DNA of 64,000 bases from NCBI GenBank assembly GCA_963843685.1, contig CAWJLO010000008.1:186001-250000 (forward strand), written 5' to 3'. Positions 9,300 through 18,445 of the stretch are shown here, one piece after another (the stretch's first letter is position 1; each line of letters begins with the position of its first letter). The notes below the pieces were generated by a model. That model searched no databases. It worked only from the letters and a program-made list of their open reading frames with translations, and had not been told where the DNA came from. The translations under genes were made by a program, and so were the position numbers. This DNA is from DASQHL01 sp963843685 (GTDB lineage Bacteria; Chloroflexota; Dehalococcoidia; DSTF01; JACRBR01).

Positions 9300-10247
9300 A
9301 TGCGCACCGCAAAAAGCACTACCTGGTTTGAACGGGGTATTGAGGCGCTCCAGCAAATCGGGCGGGCCAACGCCGACTCTATTGGGTTGCGCAACCGTTA
9401 CGTCTGCCCCATTTGCATCAGGGGATTCCATCGTGCCGATCTGAACCGCATGACCCTCGAAGATGCCCCACCCCGCTGCGTCGGCGGCCGGAAAGTGGCA
9501 CTCACCTGCCCCGATTGCAACCACACGTCGGGGTTCAGGCTCGACAAACACGTAGCTAGGCAAGCGAATTTCCAGAGCGGTTGGGCGGACAGACCGCTTC
9601 CTGCGACGTTATCCATCGGCAGCGTGTCCGCCAAGGTTGAACTGAGTGTCACCACCGAAGGCGGGCGGGCGAAGGTCATCAACACGGCCAATTTTCGGCG
9701 GCACAACTCCCCGCACGTCAGTGACGCGATGGCTCATGCGCTCGATCGCGTCACCCGCTCGGGCGGCGAGCTCACACTGCACGTGCCGCTGAACCACGAC
9801 AGCCGCCTCGCGTATATCGGGTGGCTTCGCTCAGCTTACGTCGTCGCCTTCGCGACTTTCGGATATTCGTACATTCTCCAACCCGAGCTGGACATCGTCA
9901 GGCGCCAGATTCAGAACCCGGCAGCCTCTCTCCTCCCGGATGTGTTCGGCGCCCTCAGGGACGCAAAGCAGGAAAACAGGATTGGGCGCACACAGGATCC
10001 ACGCCATCAGTTGGACATAGTGGCGGTCCAGTTCGGCGAGCGCGTTATCCACCTGCCTGGCTTCACTCCCGGCTCAGACGTGTACGGGTCGATGTCGAAG
10101 ATGCCAAGGGATACAACGCTGAAGTGGGAGATGACCGAGTTCGATTGGCCCAAGGAGCCAACTCATTGGCTGGATTTTCTGGACCCTCGCCCGCCATGGC
10201 CCCGCCTTGAGCTCCGCTCTCGACCGCCGCTTCTCGCGGGCACGTAG
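9300..10247 (+). CDS. HNH-endonuclease-like zinc protein
   Basis: 315 residues. Near residues 38-80 there are two CxxC knuckles, YVCPICIRGF and LTCPDCNHTSG, flanking LEDAPPRCVGGRK. This is the layout of an HNH nuclease core (normally EHxPP...GG...C..CN...G), but the first His is replaced by Asp, so nuclease activity is uncertain. The remaining ~230 residues, including a hydrophobic stretch around LAYIGWLRSAYVVAFATFGYSYI, are not recognised. ATG 9300 lies 7 nt after a -10-like TATCAT (9287-9292), suggesting a leaderless start. It is 63 bp downstream of the DUF4062 gene on the same strand. Confidence 0.65.
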   Translation: MRTAKSTTWFERGIEALQQIGRANADSIGLRNRYVCPICIRGFHRADLNRMTLEDAPPRCVGGRKVALTCPDCNHTSGFRLDKHVARQANFQSGWADRPLPATLSIGSVSAKVELSVTTEGGRAKVINTANFRRHNSPHVSDAMAHALDRVTRSGGELTLHVPLNHDSRLAYIGWLRSAYVVAFATFGYSYILQPELDIVRRQIQNPAASLLPDVFGALRDAKQENRIGRTQDPRHQLDIVAVQFGERVIHLPGFTPGSDVYGSMSKMPRDTTLKWEMTEFDWPKEPTHWLDFLDPRPPWPRLELRSRPPLLAGT

Positions 10248-10580
10248 CCTCACCTCGGGCACCCGCCACCACGAGGCAGGCGCGCTCGCCGGGTCGATGC
10301 CGCGTGGTCAGGCGCGCCCCAGCACTTCCCTTGCATCCGTATCGGTCGCGGGATAACCGGCTACCCAAGAACTCCGGAACCCCCGCCCAATCGCTCCGTA
10401 GTTCCCCACCACTCGTGCTTATGCCAACACCATCACATCTCGCGAGATGGAGGCCGCGCGTGCCAGGCTTGCGCCCGGAGAGGCACCGCCGCACGCACGG
10501 CCCTAGCCTGCTGGCTGCCGTTGCTAACGGCTGGCAAGGCTGACTAGCCGCCCGCCCGGCAACCTGACTACACTCCCCCC
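10248..10580. other. Intergenic region, 333 bp
   Basis: No convincing gene. It is less biased in codon position than its neighbours. A -10-like TACACT (10569-10574) ends 6 nt before the ATG of the phosphotriesterase-family gene and there is no ribosome binding site, which fits a leaderless start at 10581. Nothing else could be assigned. Confidence 0.4.
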
Positions 10581-11534
10581 ATGCCCACCATCCAGACCGT
10601 CCTCGGCCCCATCGCCGCCGACCGCCTCGGCGTCACCCTCAGCCACGAGCACGTCTTCGTCATCATGGGCGCCGAGAACTACCACTACCCCTGGCTCTTC
10701 GACCTCCCCGCCACCCGCGAGAAGGCCGTCCGCGAGCTCCGCGAGGCGAAGGCCGGCGGCGTCGACTCCATGATCGACCTCACCACCCCGGACCTCGGCC
10801 GCGACGTCGAGTTCGTCCGCGACGTCGCCGAGGCCTCCGGCATGAACGTCATCGTCGCCACCGGCATCTGGCGCGACGTCCCGCGCTCCTTCTGGGCCCG
10901 CGACATCGACAAGATCGCCGACATCTTCGTCCGCGAGATCGAGGTCGGCATCGGCAATACCGGCATCAAGGCCGGCGTCATCAAGGTCGCCAACGACGCC
11001 GAAGGCGTCACGCCCGAGGCGGAGCGCGTCCTGCGCGGCGCCGCGCGCGCGTCGAAGCGCACCGGCTGCCCCATCAGCACCCACCACTGGGCGCCCGCCC
11101 GCGTCGGCACGCGCCAGGTCCAGGTCTTCCAGGAGGAAGGCGCGCCCATGGACCGCGTCTGCATCGGCCACAGCGCCGACACCACCGACGTCGACTACCT
11201 CGAGTCGCTCCTGCGCGAGGGCGTCTACCTCTCCATGGATCGCTACCCCGGCGCGGAGGGCCGCCCCGACTGGCGCCAGCGAAACGCCACGGTCAAAGCC
11301 CTCGTCGACCGCGGCTGGGCGCACCGCCTCATGCTCGGCCACGACTACGCCCCCGCCCCCGTCTCCGCCTCCTCCACCCGCCCCCAAACTACGGACGAAC
11401 CAACCCGCTACCTCTTCGTCACCAACACCGCCCTCCCCGCCCTGAAGGCCGAAGGCGTACCCCAGGCGACGATCGACCAGATGATGCGCGAAGTCCCCCG
11501 CCGCTTCCTGTCAGGCGAACCCCACCCGCGATAG
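10581..11534 (+). CDS. Phosphotriesterase-family metal-dependent hydrolase
   Basis: 317 residues, the usual size of the phosphotriesterase/PTER amidohydrolase family, whose members are mostly lactonases or esterases with a binuclear metal site in a TIM barrel. Visible ligands are HxH at 22/24 (TLSHEHVFV), the carbamylated-type Lys135 (KAGVIKVAND), His168/169 (ISTHHWAP), His197 (CIGHSAD) and Asp255 (LMLGHDYAP). The opening TVLGPIAADRLGVTLSHEH is typical. The substrate cannot be told from sequence. It is a single gene, probably translated from a leaderless transcript. Confidence 0.88.
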   Translation: MPTIQTVLGPIAADRLGVTLSHEHVFVIMGAENYHYPWLFDLPATREKAVRELREAKAGGVDSMIDLTTPDLGRDVEFVRDVAEASGMNVIVATGIWRDVPRSFWARDIDKIADIFVREIEVGIGNTGIKAGVIKVANDAEGVTPEAERVLRGAARASKRTGCPISTHHWAPARVGTRQVQVFQEEGAPMDRVCIGHSADTTDVDYLESLLREGVYLSMDRYPGAEGRPDWRQRNATVKALVDRGWAHRLMLGHDYAPAPVSASSTRPQTTDEPTRYLFVTNTALPALKAEGVPQATIDQMMREVPRRFLSGEPHPR

Positions 11535-11878
11535 CCCAGGAAGCGCGTCACGCATGGAGAGATGATCGCTCCCCCGCCGGGAATCATCTGAGCCCATCCG
11601 CGTCGTCTCCGGCCAACGTCTCCCCCTCCCCCCTGCGAGGCCGGGGGCCTCACCTCGTGCTCGACGCCCGCCTCACGCACCACACGTTCACCTGCGTCGG
11701 CTTCGGGACGCTCCACAACCAACATCGCGCGTGAGTGCGACAGCACGATGTCCCCATCGTGAGATGCCTTATCCTGGGAGCGGGTCGCAGATCCTCGACC
11801 GCGTTCCGCGTCGCCGAGCGCGGGCATACTGAACGGCTCGGCATGCCGGTCGGTCAGACGGCTACTCGGGTGCCGGTT
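11535..11878. other. Intergenic region, 344 bp, with a DUF1566 relic
   Basis: Between convergent genes. It contains a GC-rich low-complexity patch (11618-11650, CTCCCCCTCCCCCC and GGCCGGGGGC) and then a short relic of a DUF1566 C-terminus on the minus strand. No complete gene is visible. Confidence 0.4.
11652..11700 (-). pseudogene. Relic of a DUF1566 C-terminus
   Basis: Minus-strand reading gives VNVWCVRRASSTR followed by a stop, against HLWCVRGASSTR at the end of the DUF1566 gene at 7124. The nucleotide run CACCTCGTGCTCGACGCC is shared by both places. Only about 13 codons are recognisable, so this is a minimal remnant of a lost paralogue. Confidence 0.4.
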
Positions 11879-12088
11879 CTACTCTTCGTACTTGAAGGAC
11901 AACTTCACCTTGGCGCGGAAGAGGGCCACCTTGTTGTTCTCGACCGCCATGTCGAGCTTCTCGACTTCAGCGACGCGGAGGTCGCGCAGCGAGCTGCTGG
12001 CCCGTTCGACGGCCGCGCGCGCGGCCGCCTCCCACGACTCCGTGCTGGTCCCGACGAGTTCGATGATCTTGTAGACGCTTTCAGCCAT
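11879..12088 (-). CDS. Dodecin family flavin-binding protein
   Basis: 69 residues beginning MAESVYKIIELVGTSTESWE and ending FRAKVKLSFKYEE. This is the full length and pattern of dodecin, a small dodecamer that stores or buffers flavins in the cytoplasm; the Trp in the TSTESWE motif stacks on the flavin. A longer in-frame start exists, but ATG 12088 has GGAGGT just upstream and gives the canonical N-terminus. Single gene. Confidence 0.92.
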   Translation of the reverse strand: MAESVYKIIELVGTSTESWEAAARAAVERASSSLRDLRVAEVEKLDMAVENNKVALFRAKVKLSFKYEE

Positions 12089-12123
12089 GACGGCACCTCC
12101 ATCTGCGATTCGTGGACAACGAA

Positions 12124-12168
12124 ACGGCGGAGCGCTCACCGGTGAGTGAGACTTGATCGCTCCGCCGT
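12124..12168. terminator. Strong hairpin, probable terminator
   Basis: An 11-bp perfect stem, ACGGCGGAGCG (12124-12134) with CGCTCCGCCGT (12158-12168). The loop contains a nested palindrome CTCACCGGTGAG. It lies downstream of the lipoprotein gene that ends at 12270 on the minus strand and upstream of dodecin. A smaller hairpin GCCGCTT/AAGCGGC lies at about 12180-12195. Confidence 0.5.
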
Positions 12169-12269
12169 GCCGCGCTGGCCGCCGCTTTAAGCGGCACGCG
12201 GCTCCAGGACGATCGTAACACCAGTGTCAACCGGTGCGCGGCTCGTCCGGCTGCGCGCCTCGTGCGGGC

Positions 12270-13232
12270 CTACGGACAGGTGACCATCGCGCTCCCCTCG
12301 ACCTCTTCGTTCAGCGAGCGGTTGGTCTTCGTGTTGTGCTTGAACGTCCCCGAGTACGTGATCGTCGAGCCGCTCACCTCCAACCCCTCGCCGTCGGCGG
12401 ACAGCGTCGAGGTGTACGTGTCGTCACCGGAGATCACGGTCACGTTGCCAAGCCAGCCCCCCGCCCCCGCGTCCTGCCGCGCCTCCAGCGAAAGCTGCAG
12501 GCCGTCCACAGCGAGGCGGTTGATGGTCACCGAAAACGCGTCGGCGGAGACTTCACAGTCGAAGCTCTGCGCGCCGCTCGCCGGGAACGTGAACGTCTGC
12601 CCGTCGATCTCGGCCGTTGCGTCCTCCCCGCCGCTCCCGCAGTTCACCTCGATCGTCGCGGCCACGTCGCGCGCCGTCTCCAGGTCCTGCCCGATCACCG
12701 TGAACGTCGTGTTGCCCGTGTAGCGCAGCACCCCGTCCCCGGCGACAAGCTCGCCGTCCTTGGCCAGCGTGGCCGAGTAGCGGACGTTCTCGCCGCCGCC
12801 CGGGCTGAACGTGATCGTACCGCCCCATGCGCCCTCCCGATAGGACGCCCGGATCAGCAGATCGTGGCCAGACGCGGTCTGGTAGTTCACCTGGATGCGG
12901 TCGCTCCCCACGTCGCACGTGTAGTAGATCGAGCCGCTGGACTCGTACGTCAGCGTGTCCCCGTCCGCCTCCACCACCGCCTCGCCCGCGCCGGCCGAAA
13001 CGGACACGTCGCCTGGAGGTCGCGCTGCGGCGTCGGACGTCGGCGCCGCGTTGCTGCCCGAGGGCTCTGTGGCCCCGGACGACCCGCCATCGTCGCCGGC
13101 CGGCGAATCGCTGGCCCCGCTTGCCGGCGCGAATTTCGATGCGTCGTCATTGCCCCCGCCGCCGCATCCCGCCACCACGGCCATCGTCGCCGCTACCGCG
13201 CAAATCATCAGCGCGCGCACTGCGTGTTGCAT
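12270..13232 (-). CDS. Lipoprotein of unknown function
   Basis: 320 residues with a clear type II signal (ATMAVVAGC lipobox, Cys around residue 23). A Gly/Asp/Ser/Pro-rich linker of about 70 residues follows, then a beta-rich part with a repeated pattern. SGSIYYTCDVGSDRIQVNY and GAQSFDCEVSADAFSVTIN look like two copies of a ~110-residue domain, and a terminal Cys (AMVTCP) may pair. It should be anchored on the outer face of the membrane. No enzymatic motif and no recognised family. Likely monocistronic. Confidence 0.75.
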   Translation of the reverse strand: MQHAVRALMICAVAATMAVVAGCGGGGNDDASKFAPASGASDSPAGDDGGSSGATEPSGSNAAPTSDAAARPPGDVSVSAGAGEAVVEADGDTLTYESSGSIYYTCDVGSDRIQVNYQTASGHDLLIRASYREGAWGGTITFSPGGGENVRYSATLAKDGELVAGDGVLRYTGNTTFTVIGQDLETARDVAATIEVNCGSGGEDATAEIDGQTFTFPASGAQSFDCEVSADAFSVTINRLAVDGLQLSLEARQDAGAGGWLGNVTVISGDDTYTSTLSADGEGLEVSGSTITYSGTFKHNTKTNRSLNEEVEGSAMVTCP

Positions 13233-13696
13233 GCCACCTCCACGCGGACGTCCTCACACGACCGGTCGAGCTCGATCATACGGCCCCCGTCCGGCGCCTC
13301 GGCTACTCAACGTGATGGTTGCGAATACTCAATCCGCGTCACCGCTCACGGCTGACCCGCTGCCAAGCTTGCTCCGACGACCGACGACTGACGACCGCCG
13401 CACCAGTGACACGAAACGCTAAGAGATCACCCCGCCCCGACGTACCATCGCCTCATGTTCCACCACCGCGCCCACCACCCGTCCCCCTACAACCTGCCCC
13501 CGGCAACCCCGCCCAGCTTCCCGCTCGCCATAACGCGCGCATCCAGCTTCACCCTGATCAAAGCGATAAGTGGGACTTTCGCGTCGCGACATTGCGTCGG
13601 CCCCGCCATACGCGCGGCCATGCCTGCGCCCCCCGGCGAGGTCAGGACTGACCCATTGACAACTGCGACACTGACGGCAGCGCAGCGAAGCGGCGC
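13233..13696. other. Intergenic region, 464 bp
   Basis: No gene with convincing coding character on either strand. A short tandem-like stretch, CGACGACCGACGACTGACGACCG (13377-13399), is the only local repeat. It should contain the promoter of the lipoprotein gene and the 3' region of nadE, but I see no unambiguous element. Confidence 0.4.
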
Positions 13697-15445
13697 TCAG
13701 CGCGGCCGATACCGGTTCGCGATCGGCAGCCGCCGGTCCCGCCCGAACGCCCGCGGCGTGATCTTCACCCCCGGCGGCGCCTGCCGCCGCTTGTACTCGT
13801 TCCGGTCCACCATCCGCACGATGCGCTGCACCAGCGCCTCGTCGTACCCCGCAGCCACGATCTCGCTCACGCTCCGGTCATCCTCCACGTACGCCTGCAG
13901 GATCGGGTCCAGCACCTCGTACGGCGGCAGGCTGTCCGTGTCCAGCTGCTCCGCCCGCAACTCGGCGCTCGGTGGCTTGTCGATCACCGCCTGCGGGATC
14001 ACCTCCCGCCCGGCCGCGTGGTTGCAGTGCCGCGCCAGCTCCCACACCAGCGTCTTCGGCACGTCCTTGATCACCGCGAACCCGCCCGCCATGTCCCCGT
14101 ACAGCGTCGAGTACCCCGTCGCCATCTCGCTCTTGTTCCCCGTCGTCAGCACAAGCCACCCGAACTTGTTGCTCAGCGACATCAGGATGTTCCCCCGGAT
14201 GCGCGCCTGCAGGTTCTCCTCCGCCAGGCCAAACTGCGTATCCTTGAACGCGTCCGAAAGCATCTCCAGCGAAGCCGCGAACGCCCCTTCGATCGGGATC
14301 GTCAGCAGTCGGATCCCCAGCCGCTCCGCCAGCGCTTGCGCGTCCGTCTTGCTCCCCTCGGAGCTGAACCGCGACGGCATCGACACACCGATCACGTGCT
14401 CCGGTCCCAGCGCGTCCACGGCGATCGCCGCCACCAGCGAAGAATCGACCCCGCCCGAAAGCCCGATCAACACGGTCTCGAACCCCGTCTTGGAGATGTA
14501 ATCGTGCACCCCGAGCACCAGCGCCTCGTACACCTCAGCCACCGGGTCCAGCAGCGGCGCCATCGCCGGCGAGATCGCCGGTTTCTCGGAAGTGTGCGCC
14601 CCGCGTTCGCGCGGCCCCTCGCTCACAACGATCTTGTTCTGCGTTCCGGCGCGGTGTGCCGCCAGCCGCTCCTTGCGGTGCCGCGGATCGTGCAGCCGCG
14701 TCTGCAGCACCCCTTCCACGTCGATGTCATACACCAGCAGCTCCTCGCGGAACTGCGCCGCCCGCGCCACCAGCCGCCCCGTCTCGTCGAACACCACGCT
14801 GTGGCCGTCGAACACCAGCTCGTCCTGCCCACCGACGGCGTTCACGTAGCACACAACCACGCCGTTGTCGTTCGCCCGCGTCGAGATCATCCCCTCGCGG
14901 AAGCTCCCCTTCGCCCGGCTGTACGGCGACCCGTTGATGTTGACGATGACCTCTGCGCCGGCATGCGCCTGCTCGCGCGTCGGCCCCTCCGTGTACCAGA
15001 TGTCCTCGCAGATGTTGACGCCAACGTCCACCCCCGCGATGACAAACACCGGCGACTCGTACCCGCGCTGGAAGTACCGATCCTCGTCGAAGACGCCGTA
15101 GTTGGGCAGGAACTGCTTGTGGTAGCGGTGCACCAGCTTCCCGTCGCTGATGATGGCCGCCGCGTTGTAGATGTCGTCGTTCGCATCTACAAACCCGACG
15201 ATCGACGTGATCCCGGTCGTGGCGCGCGCGATCTCGTCCAGCGCCGCCAGGTTGCCCCCGATGAACGATCGCCGCAGCACCAGATCCTCCGGCGGATAGC
15301 CCGTGACACACAGCTCTGGAAACGCGACGAGATCCGCCCCCAGCGCCCGCGCCTTGCCCGTCCACTCGATGATCTTCGCCGTGTTCCCAGGCAGGTCCCC
15401 GACCGTCGTATTCATCTGCGCCAGGGCCACTCGCAGCGTCCTCAA
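13697..15445 (-). CDS. nadE: Glutamine-dependent NAD+ synthase
   Basis: Makes NAD+ from nicotinate adenine dinucleotide using glutamine. The N-terminal ~270 residues are a nitrilase-type glutaminase with Glu (FPELCVTGYPPEDL), Lys (YHKQFLPNYGVFDE) and Cys (VNICEDIWY). The C-terminal ~300 residues are the ATP-pyrophosphatase synthetase (LIGLSGGVDSSLVAAIA, TTGNKSEMATGYSTLYGD). TTG 15445 is preferred: GAGGAG lies 6 nt upstream and the product then begins RTLRVALAQMNTT as in relatives, giving 582 residues. An upstream ATG pair at 15478 overlaps the probable -10 region. Single gene divergent from the ABC transporter. Confidence 0.93.
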   Translation of the reverse strand: MRTLRVALAQMNTTVGDLPGNTAKIIEWTGKARALGADLVAFPELCVTGYPPEDLVLRRSFIGGNLAALDEIARATTGITSIVGFVDANDDIYNAAAIISDGKLVHRYHKQFLPNYGVFDEDRYFQRGYESPVFVIAGVDVGVNICEDIWYTEGPTREQAHAGAEVIVNINGSPYSRAKGSFREGMISTRANDNGVVVCYVNAVGGQDELVFDGHSVVFDETGRLVARAAQFREELLVYDIDVEGVLQTRLHDPRHRKERLAAHRAGTQNKIVVSEGPRERGAHTSEKPAISPAMAPLLDPVAEVYEALVLGVHDYISKTGFETVLIGLSGGVDSSLVAAIAVDALGPEHVIGVSMPSRFSSEGSKTDAQALAERLGIRLLTIPIEGAFAASLEMLSDAFKDTQFGLAEENLQARIRGNILMSLSNKFGWLVLTTGNKSEMATGYSTLYGDMAGGFAVIKDVPKTLVWELARHCNHAAGREVIPQAVIDKPPSAELRAEQLDTDSLPPYEVLDPILQAYVEDDRSVSEIVAAGYDEALVQRIVRMVDRNEYKRRQAPPGVKITPRAFGRDRRLPIANRYRPR

Positions 15446-15536
15446 GAGCCACTCCTCTCGATACTTAGTGTCCATCATACACTAACCAGTATTGGCAGCC
15501 CGCAATCCCAGGTTCTCCCCCGCCGCACCCCTTGTT

Positions 15537-16568
15537 ATGCTGACTGCCGGCGATTCAGCCGGCTCAATCTTGAACCTATCGACCAAGCCCGCCACCGCAG
15601 CGCGTCCGCCCGCCGCCCCCGTGCCGGCGGCTGTCGAGATCGACAACCTTCGCTACTCCTACGGCGACCGCCTCGCCCTCGCCGGACTCTCGCTGACCGT
15701 GCCGGCCGGCTCGATCTTCGGCCTCCTCGGCCCGAACGGCTCTGGCAAGAGCACCTTGCTCGGCGTGCTGATCGGGCGCCGTTTGGCGTCCGGCGGAGAC
15801 GTGCGCGTTCTGGGCCAGTCCCTCAGCAATCGTCTCCGCGCCCGCGTCGGCATCGTCTTCCAGGAGCCCTCGCTCGATCCCGTCATGACCGTCCGCGAGA
15901 CCATGCACCTCCAGGCCCGTATGTTCGGCCTCTCCCGCGCCGCCACCACCGGGGAGACGGACCGCTTGCTCGAACGTGTGGGCCTCACCGACCGCGCCTC
16001 TGCCGCTACGGCGACGCTGTCCGGCGGCATGAAACGCCGCCTGGAGCTCGCCCGCACACTGCTTCCCGGTCCCGAGCTGATCCTGCTCGACGAACCCACC
16101 CTCGCGCTCGACCCGGACTCTCGCCAGCGCTTGTGGCAACACCTGCTGGAGGCCAATTCAGATGGCTGCACGCTGCTGATCGCGACAAACGACGTCCATG
16201 AGGCCGAACGTTTCTGCGGCACCGTCGCGCTGCTCAGCGACGGGCAGCTCGTCGCTCAGGGCAGCCCGCCTGAGCTCAAGCGCGACCTCCGGCGCGACGC
16301 CGTCCGCATCGAATGGAATCACGATCCGGTAGCAGAAATCGCCATCATGCAGACGTGGAGCGACGTCGGCCATGTCCGCGTCGCGGGCCGCACTACGCAC
16401 GTGACGGTCGATGCAGCCAGCCCGTTCCTGACACGTATCTTTCAGCAGTCGGGGGATCTCATCCGCGGCGTCCAGATCGAAGAGTCGACGCTCGAGGATG
16501 TCTATTTTCAACTCGTCGGGAAGGGCATCGCGCCCCAGCCCGAGGCAGAGGCGGAGGGAACGCCGTGA
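15537..16568 (+). CDS. ABC transporter ATP-binding protein
   Basis: 343 residues. Walker A GLLGPNGSGKST, Q-loop VFQEPSLDP, signature LSGGMKRRLELARTL, Walker B LILLDEPTLALDP, then a ~90-residue C-terminal extension as in drug-export (DrrA/CcmA-like) ATPases. The ATG at 15537 (MLTAGDSAGS) was chosen over an earlier start overlapping the nadE promoter. Its stop overlaps the permease start by 4 nt (GTGA). It is the first of four rightward genes next to the oxidase operon. ABC-2 exporters beside cta genes are also seen in Actinobacteria; the cargo is unknown. Confidence 0.9.
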   Translation: MLTAGDSAGSILNLSTKPATAARPPAAPVPAAVEIDNLRYSYGDRLALAGLSLTVPAGSIFGLLGPNGSGKSTLLGVLIGRRLASGGDVRVLGQSLSNRLRARVGIVFQEPSLDPVMTVRETMHLQARMFGLSRAATTGETDRLLERVGLTDRASAATATLSGGMKRRLELARTLLPGPELILLDEPTLALDPDSRQRLWQHLLEANSDGCTLLIATNDVHEAERFCGTVALLSDGQLVAQGSPPELKRDLRRDAVRIEWNHDPVAEIAIMQTWSDVGHVRVAGRTTHVTVDAASPFLTRIFQQSGDLIRGVQIEESTLEDVYFQLVGKGIAPQPEAEAEGTP

Positions 16569-17344
16569 GTCAGATCGACGCCGTCCTCGCCTTGCTCGCC
16601 CGCGATCTGCGAGCGTTCCTCCGTTCGCGGTCGCAGCTCTACTCATCGGTAGTGTTTCCGCTGATGCTCCTCGCGATCTTGGGCACGGGTGTTTCAGACG
16701 GCCTCGATCCGAAGAAGATCAAGGATTACGTGACGTTCCTGACACCTGGCATGATCGTCATGACCGCGCTCTTCTCATCGACCTTCTCCAGCGCGTCCTA
16801 TTACCAGGACCGGGACTCCGGCATCTTGAAGGTGTTACTGGCATCGCCGCACTCGACGCGCGTCGTGCTCCTTGGCAAGACGCTCAGCTCCGTCGTCATC
16901 GGCGCGGCGCAGGCGCTACTCGTGCTAGGCGTGGCGTCACTCATCCCGGCAATCCACTTCAATTGGCAATACGGCGTCCTGCCCAGCCTCGCCCTCGCCG
17001 TCTTCTCAATTGCGGTCATCAATTTCTTCCTATCGGGCCTGGGCCAACTCCTCGCGTCGAAGATCGGCTCGATGCAGGGGTTCCACCTCGTCATGAACCT
17101 CGTGTTGTTCCCGGCGCTCTTCTTCTCGGGCGCATTCTTCCCTCTCACGAACCTCCCCGAGTGGCTCAAGATAATGGGTCGTGCGAATCCCCTGTCGTAC
17201 GGGGTCGACATGATGCACCTTGCCCTCTACGCCGACGGTTCGGGCGGCTACTTCGGGCTGCCTATCGACTTCGCCGTACTTACGCTGCTCGGTGCCGCCG
17301 CGTTCTTCGCGGGCACTGGCCGGAGCGTGAGTCCCGACAGATGA
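16565..17344 (+). CDS. ABC-2 type transporter permease
   Basis: 259 residues with six predicted helices. The ABC-2 membrane-domain features are YYQDRDSGILKVLLASPHST and the FPALFFSGAFFPLTNLPEWL segment before the last helices. The GTG start at 16565 overlaps the ATPase stop, and its own TGA overlaps the next ATG (ATGA), so ATPase, permease and lipoprotein form one translationally coupled unit. It should form a homodimer with the ATPase. Substrate unknown; the link with a redox lipoprotein and cytochrome oxidase suggests a role in respiratory-chain assembly (inference). Confidence 0.88.
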   Translation: MSQIDAVLALLARDLRAFLRSRSQLYSSVVFPLMLLAILGTGVSDGLDPKKIKDYVTFLTPGMIVMTALFSSTFSSASYYQDRDSGILKVLLASPHSTRVVLLGKTLSSVVIGAAQALLVLGVASLIPAIHFNWQYGVLPSLALAVFSIAVINFFLSGLGQLLASKIGSMQGFHLVMNLVLFPALFFSGAFFPLTNLPEWLKIMGRANPLSYGVDMMHLALYADGSGGYFGLPIDFAVLTLLGAAAFFAGTGRSVSPDR

Positions 17345-18315
17345 GATTAGGTCTCGCGCTGGTGGCGCTCTCGCTCATCGCGTCGACGCTCGCGTCGTGC
17401 GGAAGCGCCTCGTCGGGCCCGTCGGCTGTCTCGTTCCCAACGGTTGTGACCCTCGGCGACTGCGAAGTGTGTCCAGCCATAAACAACACGTCGCTCGCAG
17501 TCGGAGACAACCGCGTCTCCTTCACGCTCACGGACAAGGACGACAACCTCGTGCTCGACGCCCATGTGCATGTTCGCTTCTTCGACCTCAACGGCGCGAC
17601 CCCCGTCCTTCAGTCCGAGTCTGACGCCAACTTCGTGCCCGTGACGCTGGCATACGTTGACTCACAGCTTGGTAACAAGGAGACCACGAGTGGGGAGTCG
17701 GGAGTCTACGTCACACACGCGACGTTCGACCGCCCGGGCGATTGGGGCGTGCAGGTGATGGTCACGCGAGGCGGTACGTCACTCAAACCAATCCCGTATC
17801 GATTCACTGTCCTCGTGCGCTCCGTCGAGCCCGAGGTCGGCGATCCGGCGCCGGCCAGCGTGCAACAAACGCTTGCTACCGCGGCAAGCATCGAAGATAT
17901 CGACTCGTCCTACCCGCCCCGCACCGCGATGCACACGATCACGGTCGCCGATGCGCTGAAAACGGGCAAGCCGTTGGTCATCGCGTTTGCAACTCCCGCT
18001 TACTGTCAGACGCGCACCTGCGCGCCAGTCATGGACACTGTCATGGATCCGCTCTATTCGAAGTACAAAGATGAGGCAATCTTTATCCACATCGAGCCGT
18101 ACGAACTCGGACCCCTCCGCCAATCAAATGTGCAGCAGCCAGTGAGGGCGACACAGGAGTGGCAGCTCAGGAGCGAGCCGTGGGTCTTCGTGGTCGGGCG
18201 CGACGGACGGATCGCCGGGAAGTTCGAGGGAATCATGGGCTTCGGTGAGGTAGAGGACGTGCTCCAACAGGCCATCGCTTCGCCAGTGCCGGCGCCGTCC
18301 GCCACGCCCCGGTGA
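17341..18315 (+). CDS. Thioredoxin-fold lipoprotein
   Basis: 324 residues. Lipobox TLASC (Cys around residue 20), then an Ig-like/beta domain with DGDCEVCP-type cysteines (TLGDCEVCPAINN), and a C-terminal thioredoxin fold with a C-x4-C redox pair (FATPAYCQTRTCAPVMD), cis-Pro region (SEPWVFVVGRDG) and GKFEGIMG. It sits outside the membrane. Similar redoxin lipoproteins handle copper or disulfides near cytochrome oxidases; SCO1 itself uses CxxxC, so this is not a standard SCO. Co-translated with the ABC permease (4-nt overlap). Confidence 0.8.
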   Translation: MRLGLALVALSLIASTLASCGSASSGPSAVSFPTVVTLGDCEVCPAINNTSLAVGDNRVSFTLTDKDDNLVLDAHVHVRFFDLNGATPVLQSESDANFVPVTLAYVDSQLGNKETTSGESGVYVTHATFDRPGDWGVQVMVTRGGTSLKPIPYRFTVLVRSVEPEVGDPAPASVQQTLATAASIEDIDSSYPPRTAMHTITVADALKTGKPLVIAFATPAYCQTRTCAPVMDTVMDPLYSKYKDEAIFIHIEPYELGPLRQSNVQQPVRATQEWQLRSEPWVFVVGRDGRIAGKFEGIMGFGEVEDVLQQAIASPVPAPSATPR

Positions 18316-18445
18316 GAAGATTCCGAAGCTGCGAAGGGCGGCCGTGCCCTAGTGCTTAGAGAGCCGGCTGGATAACATAGGCTGGCTTTGGGCCCCACGA
18401 CTTGGGCCCAACTCCGTCGAGCGAGGGCATTCAGGTCAGGTGAGC

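Noticed and set aside
13455..14501. A 348-codon frame antisense to the end of nadE
   Set aside because: Ser/Arg-rich shadow; nadE motifs on the other strand explain the coding bias.
14018..16201. A 727-codon plus-strand frame over nadE and the ABC ATPase
   Set aside because: Antisense and offset shadow with extreme Arg/Pro content; both real genes have intact motifs.
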